Shown: piece after piece, positions 18,714 to 27,556 of the stretch
Layout of the letters: each line of letters opens with the position of its first letter
Position numbering within the stretch: the stretch's first letter is position 1
Source of the DNA: an uncultured Lachnospiraceae bacterium
Lineage (GTDB): Bacteria; Bacillota; Clostridia; Lachnospirales; Lachnospiraceae
NCBI GenBank assembly: GCA_910585905.1
Contig: CAJUID010000012.1
Span: 5,106-69,105 of the forward strand
Reading direction: 5' to 3'
Length of the DNA: 64,000 nucleotides
Position numbers and translations under genes: made by a program
The notes under the pieces: generated by a model
What the model was told of the DNA's origin: nothing
What the model saw: only the letters and a program-made list of their open reading frames with translations
Databases searched by the model: none

Positions 18714-19696
18714 GTGTGGTATTATCAGTAATAGGGACTGTTTTGTCCGTGTTACTTAAAATAATACTTGTTCTGCTTTTGTTGCTCTTTTTTCTGCTTC
18801 TTTGCCCAATCTGTTATAAAGGGGAGGCGGACTTCCATAAAGAGGTCACAGCAAAAGGAAGGGTATACTGGCTATGTGGTCTGCTCTATATATCTTTTGC
18901 ATATCGGGATGGCAGTTTTGGAAGTAAGATACGATTTTTTGGAATAGATGTACAGAGAATTTTTGCTGGCATGGCAAAGAAAAGGAATCAAAGGGCAACA
19001 GCAAAGAAGCGGAAACATCCTAAGAAGAAACCACAGAAACAATATCCAGTGGAAGAGCCAGTTAGACAGCAAGAGAGAAAATTGGATGAAACTGTCAGTG
19101 ACCTTAATGATTCAAATAGGGAAAAGGAAAGCAGAGTTAAGGACCGTGAAGTTTATGAAGTGGAACAAATACTAGAAAAAGATTCTGAAGAAGAAGTGGA
19201 AGCCTTTTGGCACAGATTGCCTTTTTATTTATTTTGGAAGAAGCTGGTCAAGTTTTGCCAGGCTGTGCGACAGTTTTATTCTTCGATGCGTTCCATTTTC
19301 CAGAAAATCCGAAAAAAGGTGGAGTGGTTCGGTGAGGCAAAAATATTTTGGTATTCAGAAAATACACAGAGAATGGTTTGCATCCTAAAGGATAATGTGT
19401 TACATTTATGGAGAAAATTAAAGCCAAAAGTATTTCGGGGAAACATTGTATTTGGGACAGGAGACCCATGCCTGACAGGACAGATACTTGGGCTGGCGGC
19501 AATTTTTTATGCGTCATGTGGCCGAGGAATACAGGTTACACCGGATTTTGAGGAGAAGAGATTGGAAGGGCATTTAATGATTCGGGGAAGAATTTCTCTG
19601 ATCACAATTGGAATGATACTGATTCGTATATTCCTTCGCGGCGAATGGGGCCGATTTAGAAGGGAAGCAGAGCAATTAATGAAGGAGGCATTGTAA
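18710..19696 (+). CDS. DUF2953 domain-containing protein (YtfI-like)
   Basis: A 328-residue protein with an N-terminal membrane anchor (about 8-32, very Leu-rich), a highly basic and acidic low-complexity linker (about 85-165), and a C-terminal DUF2953 region. The latter contains FGTGDPCLTGQILGLAAIFYA near 247 and a later hydrophobic helix. DUF2953 proteins such as B. subtilis YtfI are encoded next to the spore germination protein GerW (YtfJ), as here. The stop overlaps the gerW start by one base. Function is not established. A sporulation or germination link is inferred from the pairing. Confidence 0.8.
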   Translation: MSVVLSVIGTVLSVLLKIILVLLLLLFFLLLCPICYKGEADFHKEVTAKGRVYWLCGLLYISFAYRDGSFGSKIRFFGIDVQRIFAGMAKKRNQRATAKKRKHPKKKPQKQYPVEEPVRQQERKLDETVSDLNDSNREKESRVKDREVYEVEQILEKDSEEEVEAFWHRLPFYLFWKKLVKFCQAVRQFYSSMRSIFQKIRKKVEWFGEAKIFWYSENTQRMVCILKDNVLHLWRKLKPKVFRGNIVFGTGDPCLTGQILGLAAIFYASCGRGIQVTPDFEEKRLEGHLMIRGRISLITIGMILIRIFLRGEWGRFRREAEQLMKEAL

Positions 19697-20079
19697 TGGG
19701 AGAAAATAATTTTAAAGGGACGGTTGATTCGTTATTTAAAGGTATGGAGGGCTTTATTACCAGCAAGACCGTAGTGGGGGATGCTGTCAGGTTTGATGAT
19801 GGCACGATTATCCTCCCGCTGGTAGATGTGAGTTTTGGCGTTGGGGCAGGAGCGTTTTCTGGCCAGGGCGGTTCGACGAAAAAGGACAATGGAGCCGGCG
19901 CGATGGGTGGAAGAATCCAGCCGAGTGCGATTTTGGTAATTAAAAATGGAGAAACGAAACTGGTAAATGTGAAAAATCAGGATGGGCTTACCAAGGTGCT
20001 TGATATGGTTCCAGATTTGATTGATAAGTTTTCAAAAGACAAGAAGAAGGATGTTGTAGATGAGGCGGAAGAACAATAG
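19696..20079 (+). CDS. gerW: GerW family sporulation protein (YtfJ)
   Basis: A 127-residue protein matching the GerW/YtfJ family. It has a VDSLFKGMEGFITSKTVVGD start, the DGTIILPLVDVSFGVGAG core and a Gly/Ser-rich middle, followed by the KLVNVKNQDGLTKVLDMVPDLIDKF tail segment. In Bacillus the product is made during sporulation and is needed for normal germination responses. Start ATG 19696 overlaps the previous stop (TAATG). It is the last gene of the operon. Its presence is the best evidence in the window that the organism forms spores. Confidence 0.9.
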   Translation: MGENNFKGTVDSLFKGMEGFITSKTVVGDAVRFDDGTIILPLVDVSFGVGAGAFSGQGGSTKKDNGAGAMGGRIQPSAILVIKNGETKLVNVKNQDGLTKVLDMVPDLIDKFSKDKKKDVVDEAEEQ

Positions 20080-20091
20080 CTATACAGTCGA

Positions 20092-20175
20092 TTTCAGGAA
20101 AAGTGCCAGAATCTTATGTGCAAGCACAATGATTCTGTTCTTTTCTGAAATTAACCGTGAATAGTAATTCTTCTT
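20092..20175 (+). repeat. dispersed hairpin repeat, copy b
   Basis: TTTCAGgAAAAG (20092-20103) pairs with CTTTTCTGAAA (20140-20150). Inside it, CAGAATC (20107-20113) pairs with GATTCTG (20131-20137). The right side runs on as TTAACCGTGAATAGTAATT, the shared core of the family. It follows the gerW stop closely and may act as its terminator. Confidence 0.6.
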
Positions 20176-20246
20176 ATTGCTGCCGTTACAAAATTCTGTA
20201 AAAATACTTGACCTTTTGGAGATATTATTATAAAATACTATTCAGT

Positions 20247-20319
20247 GCTGAAATAGCTCAGTTGGTAGAGCACTTCACTCGTAATGAAGGGGTCGTGGGT
20301 TCAAGTCCCATTTTCAGCT
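20247..20319 (+). tRNA. tRNA-Thr (anticodon CGT)
   Basis: A full 73-base cloverleaf. Acceptor GCTGAAA pairs exactly with TTTCAGC. The D-arm is GCTC/GAGC. The anticodon stem CTTCA/TGAAG carries loop CTCGTAA (anticodon CGT, reading ACG). T-arm GTGGG/CCCAT with loop TTCAAGT. Discriminator T; no encoded CCA. It is followed by a strong hairpin. Confidence 0.95.
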
Positions 20320-20320
20320 T

Positions 20321-20371
20321 AAATTAAAATGCACCGAATTGCCGAAAAGGGCGTTCGGTGCATTTTAATTT
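20321..20371. terminator. bidirectional terminator after tRNA-Thr
   Basis: An exact 18-bp stem (20321-20338 with 20354-20371) with A-rich 5' and T-rich 3' ends and a 15-base loop. It can stop both the tRNA transcript and the minus-strand YhgE/Pip operon that ends at 20442. Confidence 0.85.
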
Positions 20372-20441
20372 ATGATATGGCCGTGTATCAATTTGCGGCC
20401 TTTTATCTTTTCAAAGGAAACGGTATTAATAGGAAGAATGG

Positions 20442-22088
20442 TTATACAATCAGATCACTTTTTTCTTTGCTCTTTTCAATGCGCTCATTGATTCCAATAA
20501 AAGGTTTTTTCAAAAGCAATCCGGCTGCAAGTGCCCCGACAGCAAATAGTATTAATTTGCCAAGAGCAATCCAATAATCATTTTTGTACATTCCGGCAAC
20601 ACATTCCCTAAGTGCTGTCATGCAGTACGGAAAGGGGAGGAACTGATAAACGTTCTGGTATATGGCAGGGAGTACCTCTTTTGGGAAAGTTCCGCCGGTG
20701 CCGGCGACCTGAATTACCATAATAACAACTGCAAGGGCTTCACCGACATTTCCAAATACAAATACCAATGCATAAATTAGCAGGGTAAATACAAAACTGC
20801 TGACGGCAGATGCAAACCAGAATAAAAATGGATGTTGGCACTGAATTTCTAAAAAGAATAGATTGCCCAATACACAAATCAACGTCTGAATCTGTCCAAT
20901 CAAGAAAAATATCGTGTAGCGTCCAAAAAATTCTTCATATACCTTAAATGGTTTTTCCTTTTCAAAAGGATGCACTTTTGTGTGGATAATTGCGACAAGA
21001 ATCAGCGAACCCACCCAGATTGCAAGGACAGAATAAAACGGTGCCATTGCAGAACCGTAATTTTTGGTTTTATAGACGGGCACAGTTTTTAAATCCACTG
21101 GTGAGGAGAAGTAGCCGCCGATTGCTTCAGGTTGGTTTTTAAGGACAGAAAGAATACTTTGTAATTGTTCACTGTCCTCTGTTCCAATTATTTCCAGTTT
21201 GGTTTGCCGTACTGTTTGTTGCAGGTCTTTTAAAAGCTTAATTGATTGTGCCAGGCTATTTCCGCCAGTTTCTAAGACTTCTGCGTAGTCTGCCAGACGG
21301 ATGCTGGCAGTCTGTAGCCCGGTGAGCTTGAATGTACCAGAGGAGAGCAGCGATAGATCCTGCTGTAAATCGGATACCATCTTTTTGGAAAGTTTACCAA
21401 GGGTTGCAACGGAATCTTTGGTGGACTCCGCGGCATAGTTAGCCGCATTTAGGGAAGCGATATAGTGTTTAATTTCGTTTTCTATGCTCTCTAGTTTTTC
21501 TGCCGCTGTAGTACGGATTGAACTTTGTTCTTCTATGTTTTTTAGAGAATCTCCTATTTTAGTAATAATTTCTGTAATTGTGCTAAAGACAGTACGATTT
21601 ACCTGTGTTTCCACAGCATTTTTGGCCTTTGAAGTAATTTTTGTAGCAATTGCATTCTTTTTCTCATTTTCATAGTAGGAGATAGTTCCTCCGTCTAGAT
21701 TTCCTTCTGCAATACCAGAGATACTTTTTGTAAAATTCTCAGGAATCACCAGAGCTGCATAGTAGCTGCCATTGTATACACCATTGATTGCGGTTCGTTC
21801 ATCTTTTGGAAAGACCCATCCAATCGTAGTGTTCTCTCCCAATGATTCTGTAATGGAGCTGCCGATACACAGTTTAAGCCTTCCGACTGTGATGCCGGTG
21901 TCTTTGGAAAAGACAGCAATTTTTAAATTTGAAGTGGCATCTTCAAGATAAGGATCCCAGTTAGACAAAATATTAAACCATGCATAGAGGGAGGGGAGCA
22001 CACATAAACCAATTACAAGAACTATTGCTACTACATTTGTAGATATGTTTCGGAAATCATTTCTTGCTATTTTCCAAATATTTTTCAT
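20442..22088 (-). CDS. YhgE/Pip domain ABC-2-type membrane protein (1)
   Basis: A 548-residue protein of the YhgE/phage infection protein family. One N-terminal membrane segment (about 18-38) ends in the family motif LPSLYAWFNILSNWDPY. A large extracellular helical domain follows (about 40-340), then five or six membrane helices with an ABC-2 permease look. Family members include phage receptors (Pip in lactococci, YueB in Bacillus) and partners of type VII secretion. The stop-start overlap (ATGA) with the upstream small membrane gene shows coupling. A second, longer paralogue is the first gene of the same operon, so the two may form a heteromer. Confidence 0.85.
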   Translation of the reverse strand: MKNIWKIARNDFRNISTNVVAIVLVIGLCVLPSLYAWFNILSNWDPYLEDATSNLKIAVFSKDTGITVGRLKLCIGSSITESLGENTTIGWVFPKDERTAINGVYNGSYYAALVIPENFTKSISGIAEGNLDGGTISYYENEKKNAIATKITSKAKNAVETQVNRTVFSTITEIITKIGDSLKNIEEQSSIRTTAAEKLESIENEIKHYIASLNAANYAAESTKDSVATLGKLSKKMVSDLQQDLSLLSSGTFKLTGLQTASIRLADYAEVLETGGNSLAQSIKLLKDLQQTVRQTKLEIIGTEDSEQLQSILSVLKNQPEAIGGYFSSPVDLKTVPVYKTKNYGSAMAPFYSVLAIWVGSLILVAIIHTKVHPFEKEKPFKVYEEFFGRYTIFFLIGQIQTLICVLGNLFFLEIQCQHPFLFWFASAVSSFVFTLLIYALVFVFGNVGEALAVVIMVIQVAGTGGTFPKEVLPAIYQNVYQFLPFPYCMTALRECVAGMYKNDYWIALGKLILFAVGALAAGLLLKKPFIGINERIEKSKEKSDLIV

Positions 22089-22537
22089 GGCTGCTCTCCT
22101 TTCTTTTGCTTATCGTTTTCTGATAAGTGCCTCATTTTTATCATATCTTCTATTTTTTTTCGGGGTGGCAGGCTTTCTTCCCATTCTTTTAAGATATCTA
22201 AAATATTTTCTTCAAAATCATCCAGTTTGCCGCCAATCAGTGTCTCGGTTTCCATATCTGAGTTTTCGCTTATTTTTGCAATCCTTTCTTGTATCTGGAA
22301 GTCTAGATATTCAATATAGATTAGATAGGCGGACAGTAAAAACATTGATGCAATCCAGAGGGTTAGGAAGATAACCTTACCGCTTTCTGTAAAAAAGGCC
22401 AATGCCAAAAAGACCAGAGGAATAAAGATAATATATTTAATGCCGTTTTGGATATGTACTTGGTTGCGGTTGTGGATTTCCTGTTGTTGCTTTAGTAGCT
22501 CTTGATACATCTTTTCATATTTATCTTGATTTTTCAT
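22085..22537 (-). CDS. small membrane protein between two YhgE/Pip genes
   Basis: A 150-residue protein, not assigned to a named family. A charged helical N-terminus (about 1-30) is followed by two membrane segments (about 31-47 and 52-75), then an acidic helical cytosolic tail. Lies 30 bases after the larger YhgE/Pip gene and overlaps the smaller one by four bases. It is probably an accessory subunit of the YhgE/Pip complex (inference from operon structure). Confidence 0.7.
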   Translation of the reverse strand: MKNQDKYEKMYQELLKQQQEIHNRNQVHIQNGIKYIIFIPLVFLALAFFTESGKVIFLTLWIASMFLLSAYLIYIEYLDFQIQERIAKISENSDMETETLIGGKLDDFEENILDILKEWEESLPPRKKIEDMIKMRHLSENDKQKKGEQP

Positions 22538-22567
22538 ATATGATCCCCCTAATGCATTTTTTACATC

Positions 22568-24697
22568 CTACATAAGTCCGGTATCTTCCATTCGCTTTTC
22601 AACAAAGTGGTTTATTCTGCGGAATGGAAGGCGGATTACCAACCCAAGTACCAGTGCGGCAGCAGCAAAGAGCAGGAGCTGGAATAAATAGATATAAAAA
22701 TCGTTGCCATTAAATCCGCAGATTGCTTCCCGCATAGCATTAATTGCATAAGGAAATGGGAAAAAGATATAAATTCTCTGGTAAAATTCCGGCAGGATTT
22801 CAATTGGGTAGGTCCCGCTGGAACCTGCAATCTGGATTACAACGATAACTACGATGAAAGCTTTTCCAACATCGCCAAATGATACAGTAAAGGCGTAAAT
22901 CAGCAATAAAAATGTAAAGCTTGCTATGGCGGATGCCAGCCAGAACTGCTTTGGATGCAGGCACTGTGTGTGCAGCAAGGCAAGGTTGCCGACTACAATA
23001 ATTATGGTCTGCAGCTGCCCAAAAAGGAAAAAGAGAAGGAATCGCCCCCAAAATAACTCATGTGGCTTTGCTTCTGGAAATTTTTTTCGGTTCGGGGCAG
23101 TTTTTATCATAGATACTAGAAAGATACCCCCGACCCAAATAGCCAATGTAGTATAAAATGGCGTGACTCCTGACCCATAGTTCTCTACAGGGTATACCCG
23201 TTCTGTCTTGATTTTTACTGGTGCGGAAAAGAATTCTCCATATGCTTCCGGGTTTCCCTTTATAAAGGATAAAGCTTGCTCCAGCCATTCGCTTTCTGAA
23301 ATGGAGCGTATGGCCGTAGTGATTTCCTCTAAGCCTTCTGTGGACTGTTTAAGAATGTCCGATAGGGATGCGAGGCTTTCGTTGGCAGAAGAGAGTCCCG
23401 ATTTGGTTCCAATCAAGACCTGCTTTAACAAAGTAATATCATCTGCAATGTTCTGTATAGAATTGGCAATGTCTTTTTGTAATGTGTCAGCCAGCGAAGC
23501 GGCCTCTTCTGCGAGAGGAACAATAATATTGTCAAATGTATTTTGTAAGGAAGAAACTGCATTTTGCAATGTGGCTTCCGTTTTTTCTAATTTATTTTTT
23601 ATGTTCCCTTCTTGTCCTTCCTGAATGTTTTTTATGGTGTTTATCCCAAGGATGAGCTGCCTTTTTAAGGAGTCCACAGCAGTTTGCTGCTTTTCAAGCT
23701 TTGCCAGCAGTTGTTGATAATGGTTTCGCAGGTTAGAATCGGAGGGGAGCACTTGAAAAGCGTTTGTTATCTTCTTTAACTGCGCCTGCGCCTTCTCTAA
23801 CTGGGAAACTGCTTTTTTATAATATTTTGTTTTGAGCGAAACATCTTTTGTGGATTTGATTTTATTAATATGTAGCGAGACAGAAGAGAGAGAATTTGAC
23901 ACCGCTCTGCTTTTTGGCAGTAGGTTTGCCAAAAGGGAAGGCTCCACGGTTGTGTCATTATCAGGAGTGGTGTGGTTTTCTAATTTCTTCTGAATTTGGT
24001 TTAACTCTGTCTTGGCATTTTCAATAGTGACAGAAAGTTTTGTGTTTGCGTTTGTTAGGGAGGTGATAGTGCCTGCATAACTGGTAAGGTTATCTGCAAT
24101 GCGTTCCACTTTTTTTTGAAGTGTGGAGAGAATATCATGTTGTTCTGCCCCATTTACTATTTTATCTTCTTTTTCAAATGCGTTGCTAACCAGAATAGAA
24201 ATGTACATCTTATTGATGTTGTTTTGCAGGGTGGTGACAGCTGTATCAGTAATTTTAGTAGCCACTGCATTTTTCTTTTCATTTTCATAGTAGATTAATT
24301 GAGGGTGTTTTAAGTCCTGCATGAATCCTTGGTACATAGATTCGGAAAAATCTTTTGGCAGAAGAACAGCAGCATAGTAATCGCCGCTGTATACGCCCTT
24401 TTTTGCTTTATCAGCAGAAGTAAAAACCCAGTGAATACTTGTATTTTCTTTTAAGGTTTCAAGGATACTGTTGCCAGTGTTGGTTGTCTGGCCTTTTGTG
24501 TCGGTATATCCAGTATCCTGTGAGGCAACTGCAATCTTTATATTTCCAGTATTGCCATAGGGATCCCAGTTGGAATAGATATTAAACCATGCATAGAGAG
24601 CCGGAAGGCAGCAAAGTCCCAGTGCAATAATCAGGACGTATAGGTTTCGTATCAGCGAATGTAAATCGGAAAAAAATATCTTTCTAATATTTTTCAT
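22568..24697 (-). CDS. YhgE/Pip domain ABC-2-type membrane protein (2)
   Basis: A 709-residue paralogue of the 20442-22088 product. It has the same membrane segment and LPALYAWFNIYSNWDPYGN motif near the N-terminus, a longer extracellular region (about 45-500) predicted to be coiled-coil-like, and the same C-terminal permease-like helices. The start is the ATG at 24697, preceded by AGGAGGAG. The longer upstream frame lacks a site. The extra 160 residues of extracellular stalk compared with the partner suggest different reach. It may export proteins, act as a phage receptor or serve a surface function. None of these can be decided here. Confidence 0.85.
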   Translation of the reverse strand: MKNIRKIFFSDLHSLIRNLYVLIIALGLCCLPALYAWFNIYSNWDPYGNTGNIKIAVASQDTGYTDTKGQTTNTGNSILETLKENTSIHWVFTSADKAKKGVYSGDYYAAVLLPKDFSESMYQGFMQDLKHPQLIYYENEKKNAVATKITDTAVTTLQNNINKMYISILVSNAFEKEDKIVNGAEQHDILSTLQKKVERIADNLTSYAGTITSLTNANTKLSVTIENAKTELNQIQKKLENHTTPDNDTTVEPSLLANLLPKSRAVSNSLSSVSLHINKIKSTKDVSLKTKYYKKAVSQLEKAQAQLKKITNAFQVLPSDSNLRNHYQQLLAKLEKQQTAVDSLKRQLILGINTIKNIQEGQEGNIKNKLEKTEATLQNAVSSLQNTFDNIIVPLAEEAASLADTLQKDIANSIQNIADDITLLKQVLIGTKSGLSSANESLASLSDILKQSTEGLEEITTAIRSISESEWLEQALSFIKGNPEAYGEFFSAPVKIKTERVYPVENYGSGVTPFYTTLAIWVGGIFLVSMIKTAPNRKKFPEAKPHELFWGRFLLFFLFGQLQTIIIVVGNLALLHTQCLHPKQFWLASAIASFTFLLLIYAFTVSFGDVGKAFIVVIVVIQIAGSSGTYPIEILPEFYQRIYIFFPFPYAINAMREAICGFNGNDFYIYLFQLLLFAAAALVLGLVIRLPFRRINHFVEKRMEDTGLM

Positions 24698-24793
24698 AGC
24701 GTTTTTCTCCTCCTTTAAACAGAACGCAGGTTTCAATGCGTCTATACTACAATTTTACAAGTATTAGGAGATTTTGTCTATAGTGACTATTTT

Positions 24794-24822
24794 TTGACTT
24801 TTTTGCTAGGGTATGGTATTAT
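24794..24822 (+). promoter_or_regulatory. promoter for the 24873 gene
   Basis: TTGACT (24794-24799), 17-base spacer, TATTAT (24817-24822). The predicted start is about 43 bases before the ATG. Confidence 0.65.
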
Positions 24823-24872
24823 ATTTTGGATATTAGGGTGGCAGAGAAATATGAAAGGGGAGGAGGAGTGAC

Positions 24873-25427
24873 ATGGCAAATGTTATGTTTGATGAAAAGA
24901 CATTGTATTATCAGTATATGATTAATAATAATCCTACCAGTACAATGTTAAACTCTATTTCGGGAAATTACGGCAATGATGGTTTTGGCGCGATGGGTTC
25001 TTTAGGTGCGCTTGGTTCTCTGGGTGGTGTATCTAGTTTTTCAAGCATTTTGGAGAATTACCTTACAGGAATGAAGCTAAATTCTTATGCGGATTCTATC
25101 CAGGCTAGCACTATGGCAGATAAGCTGTCTTCTGTATTGGAGGAGGCAGGGAAAACGGAGGATACCTCGTCATTGACCTATCAGACAGTTCAGGAATTAT
25201 ATGAATACTTTTCAGAGCAGGTTTCAACAAAGGCATCTGCTTTGTTGGGAAGTACGTTAAATTATTCTGGCAGTACAGAAAGTAATTCATCTGCTTCAAA
25301 GACGGTTTCTACAAACCAGACTGTTGACCAGATGAACCAGGCAGCTATGAAGGGGCTGGAATATGATTTTGCGGAAATTGATGACATTGTAGATTCTGCA
25401 TTTGCAGAACAGGCGCCGTGGGCATAG
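24873..25427 (+). CDS. hypothetical Gly/Ser/Leu-rich protein
   Basis: Not recognised. 184 residues with GGGGAGGAGG upstream of ATG 24873. After a Tyr-rich start comes a short repeat region of G-S-L-G-A-L-G-S-L-G-G type (about 42-55), then helical segments and a Ser/Asn/Thr-rich stretch near 130-150. No signal peptide or membrane helix. It is a single-gene unit with its own promoter and terminator, divergent from the YhgE/Pip operon. Low complexity and lack of motifs prevent assignment. It could be a secreted or structural protein. Confidence 0.6.
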   Translation: MANVMFDEKTLYYQYMINNNPTSTMLNSISGNYGNDGFGAMGSLGALGSLGGVSSFSSILENYLTGMKLNSYADSIQASTMADKLSSVLEEAGKTEDTSSLTYQTVQELYEYFSEQVSTKASALLGSTLNYSGSTESNSSASKTVSTNQTVDQMNQAAMKGLEYDFAEIDDIVDSAFAEQAPWA

Positions 25428-25443
25428 AAAAATTTGAATGAAG

Positions 25444-25483
25444 AAGGACTGGCAGAGTGTTTAACAAATGCCAGTCCTTTTTC
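25444..25483 (+). terminator. terminator of the 24873 gene
   Basis: AAGGACTGGCA (25444-25454) and TGCCAGTCCTT (25469-25479) form an exact 11-bp stem followed by TTTT. Confidence 0.9.
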
Positions 25484-25490
25484 ATAATAT

Positions 25491-25576
25491 AGGAAATTGC
25501 GCCGAACGTAGTGGTACACCAACAAAAAATTCGGAGACTTTTTTGCTAACGCACCAGCGCAGGTGGTGCGCTTTTT
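25491..25576 (+). repeat. 86-nt two-hairpin intergenic repeat, copy 1
   Basis: Aligns without gaps to 36879-36964, with about ten differences. It holds an A6/T6 hairpin (about 25522-25545) and a GCACCA/TGGTGC hairpin (25551-25569) followed by CTTTTTG. It lies between the convergent genes ending at 25427 and 25579. Confidence 0.75.
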
Positions 25577-25578
25577 GC

Positions 25579-26052
25579 TTAATCTAATAATAAAAGTTTT
25601 GTATAGATGCGGTGAATCATGCGGCGGGCAATAGCAGTTGCGGTAATCCTAAAGATTAGATAGAGCAGCAGTAAGAAACCAGGAACAAGCCGAAGAATGG
25701 GGAATGCTGCTTCGGTAGGCGGAAATACAATCTGCCAGATTACTAGCAGCAAAACAATGCAGTATCCGATAGATTTTTCAACGGAGAGTTTTATTGGCGT
25801 ATAATAAAAAGACTTTGCACCAAAAGACAACAATAGTGTTTGGGACTTGTGCCTGGATGTAGCAATATTAGAAAAAATCCAAGGGCAGAGCAGAAGAAAT
25901 ACAAAGAAGTAGAATGGAGCCGATGGCAATACAGCAAGCAGGACAAAAAGGCAGAAAAGAAGGAAGATTCTGCTGTAGAGCAGGCCAGTATATTTGCTGA
26001 TATTTTGCTTTTCTTTCTGGATTATGATATTTTGTGAATTGTTTATATTCAT
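25579..26052 (-). CDS. hypothetical membrane protein, 157 residues
   Basis: Not recognised. Three or four membrane segments (about 27-58, 95-113 and 122-145) separated by short basic loops. The start at 26052 has GAGGAA upstream. A hydrophilic N-terminus rich in Asn, Gln and Lys precedes the first helix. Single gene on its strand. Its stop codon touches the T-rich end of the 86-nt repeat. It may be a small transporter-like or envelope protein, but nothing specific supports either. Confidence 0.6.
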   Translation of the reverse strand: MNINNSQNIIIQKEKQNISKYTGLLYSRIFLLFCLFVLLAVLPSAPFYFFVFLLLCPWIFSNIATSRHKSQTLLLSFGAKSFYYTPIKLSVEKSIGYCIVLLLVIWQIVFPPTEAAFPILRLVPGFLLLLYLIFRITATAIARRMIHRIYTKLLLLD

Positions 26053-26085
26053 AGCTGTTCCTCGCTTTTTTGTTTTCCATTATAC

Positions 26086-26125
26086 ACTATAAAAACAAGA
26101 TAAGCCAGTCAATCGACTGGCTTAT
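26086..26125 (-). terminator. terminator of the esterase gene (minus strand)
   Basis: ATAAGCCAGTC and GACTGGCTTAT (26100-26110 and 26115-26125) form an exact 11-bp stem with a 4-base loop. On the minus strand it is followed by CTTGTTTTTAT. Confidence 0.8.
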
Positions 26126-26154
26126 ACAGTAGTAATAGTTTGGTTTCCCTAGGA

Positions 26155-27501
26155 TTATGATTTAAAAATTAATTGTGCAAAATTGTACAGCCCATTTTTC
26201 CAAACAGACCAATCATGTGCTCCAGGCATTCGGTAATAGATATGGTCGATTCCCTGTTCAGTTAATATCGTATGTGTGTTGCTTGCCATCTGGCCACTTG
26301 TTGTATCGGAAGTTCCTATGGATAGCCAGATTACTTTTGGGTACAATTCTTTGTTTGTTCCCATCAGGTTGGCATCTGTTGTCGGTGCTGGGGAGAAGAT
26401 GCCATAGTAATCAAAGAGGTCTAGGTTTTTAAGGCCAATGTTTACGGTCTGCATTCCACCCATAGATAAACCTGCCATAGCAGTATGTGCTTTATCGCCA
26501 TAAACAGGATAGTTTTCATTGATATATGGCATCAAGCATTGTTTTAAATCATTTTCAAAGTTGGAAAATGATGCGACAGCATCTGCAGCAAAAATATTAG
26601 ATGGGATGCTGTCATTTTTCATTGCCCGGCCATTTGGGAAAACTACAATCATATCTGACAGTTTATTTTCAGCATACAGATTATCAAGGATGTTTTGCGG
26701 GGAGCCATTAACATACCATTCCTTGTGGTCACCTCCAATTCCATGCATACAGTAGAGTACATTGTATTTCTTATCCTCAGAATATCCTGGAGGAGTATAC
26801 AGCATGCATTTTCTTGTGCTTCCGGTAACGGTTGAGGAATAAGAAATTTCTGTCATTTTTCCATGTGGGATATCATCTCTTTTTTCATCAAATCCCAGAG
26901 GGGTATCATATTCATCGCGCAATACTTTTACACTCATATATACGGGCTCCTTTATGCTATCTTTAATTTTTATATTTAACGTTGTAATACCAGCATTAAC
27001 GCCTAGTAATGTGCCGTCGGAGGAAATCTTTGCTATCTCTTTGTTATCTGAGGAATAGGAAAGTTTTTGGTCAGAAACGGTAAATTCCAATAAATTGATT
27101 TTTTCTCCTTTTTTCATTGTCAGCTCCGTCTTTTTTAGGGAGACCTGTTGTAATTTATCAACAACCTTTATCTGGCAAAATGCCTTTAGGGCTGTCCCTT
27201 TTATTTTCACAGTTATTTTTGCATTCCCAGCCTTCTTTGCAGCTATTTTGCCGGATTTATCTACGGATACAATACCTTTATTAGAAGACTGAAAAGTTAT
27301 TTTGTTTTTTGCAGTTGCTTTGGGCAGTCCTTTTTTCACTTTTATAGTTGTTTTGTTTCCTTTTTGAAGCAGCAGCTTTGAATGATTTAAGGTCAATTTT
27401 GTTTTTTGTGCTGCCATTGGCGTCTTGAAAGACAGGAGCTGGCTTGTGGCCAGGCAGAAAATAAGTCCTAAAGCATAAGCAGATTTTTTAGTTTGTTTCA
27501 T
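26155..27501 (-). CDS. secreted CE1/esterase D-like alpha/beta hydrolase with bacterial Ig-like domains
   Basis: A 448-residue exported protein. It has a signal peptide (KQTKKSAYALGLIFCLATS, about 2-28), two BIG2-type Ig-like modules (about 30-190, with AKKAGNAKITVKIKG), then an esterase D/feruloyl-acetylxylan esterase domain. The nucleophile is Ser in GLSMGGMQT. The His is in PGAHDWSVWKNGL near the C-terminus. The WYVNGSPQNILDN and YCMHGIGGDHKEW segments are typical of polysaccharide-esterase domains that remove acyl groups from plant xylan. Start at 27501 is chosen because GGAGGT (27511-27516) is 9 bases away, whereas the upstream ATG at 27507 is only 3 away. Substrate not proven. Divergent from a MarR gene. 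Confidence 0.85.
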   Translation of the reverse strand: MKQTKKSAYALGLIFCLATSQLLSFKTPMAAQKTKLTLNHSKLLLQKGNKTTIKVKKGLPKATAKNKITFQSSNKGIVSVDKSGKIAAKKAGNAKITVKIKGTALKAFCQIKVVDKLQQVSLKKTELTMKKGEKINLLEFTVSDQKLSYSSDNKEIAKISSDGTLLGVNAGITTLNIKIKDSIKEPVYMSVKVLRDEYDTPLGFDEKRDDIPHGKMTEISYSSTVTGSTRKCMLYTPPGYSEDKKYNVLYCMHGIGGDHKEWYVNGSPQNILDNLYAENKLSDMIVVFPNGRAMKNDSIPSNIFAADAVASFSNFENDLKQCLMPYINENYPVYGDKAHTAMAGLSMGGMQTVNIGLKNLDLFDYYGIFSPAPTTDANLMGTNKELYPKVIWLSIGTSDTTSGQMASNTHTILTEQGIDHIYYRMPGAHDWSVWKNGLYNFAQLIFKS

Positions 27502-27556
27502 AGACATGTTACCTCCATAATTCTTATTTGACTGTTTATCCATTGATTAGCTCTTC

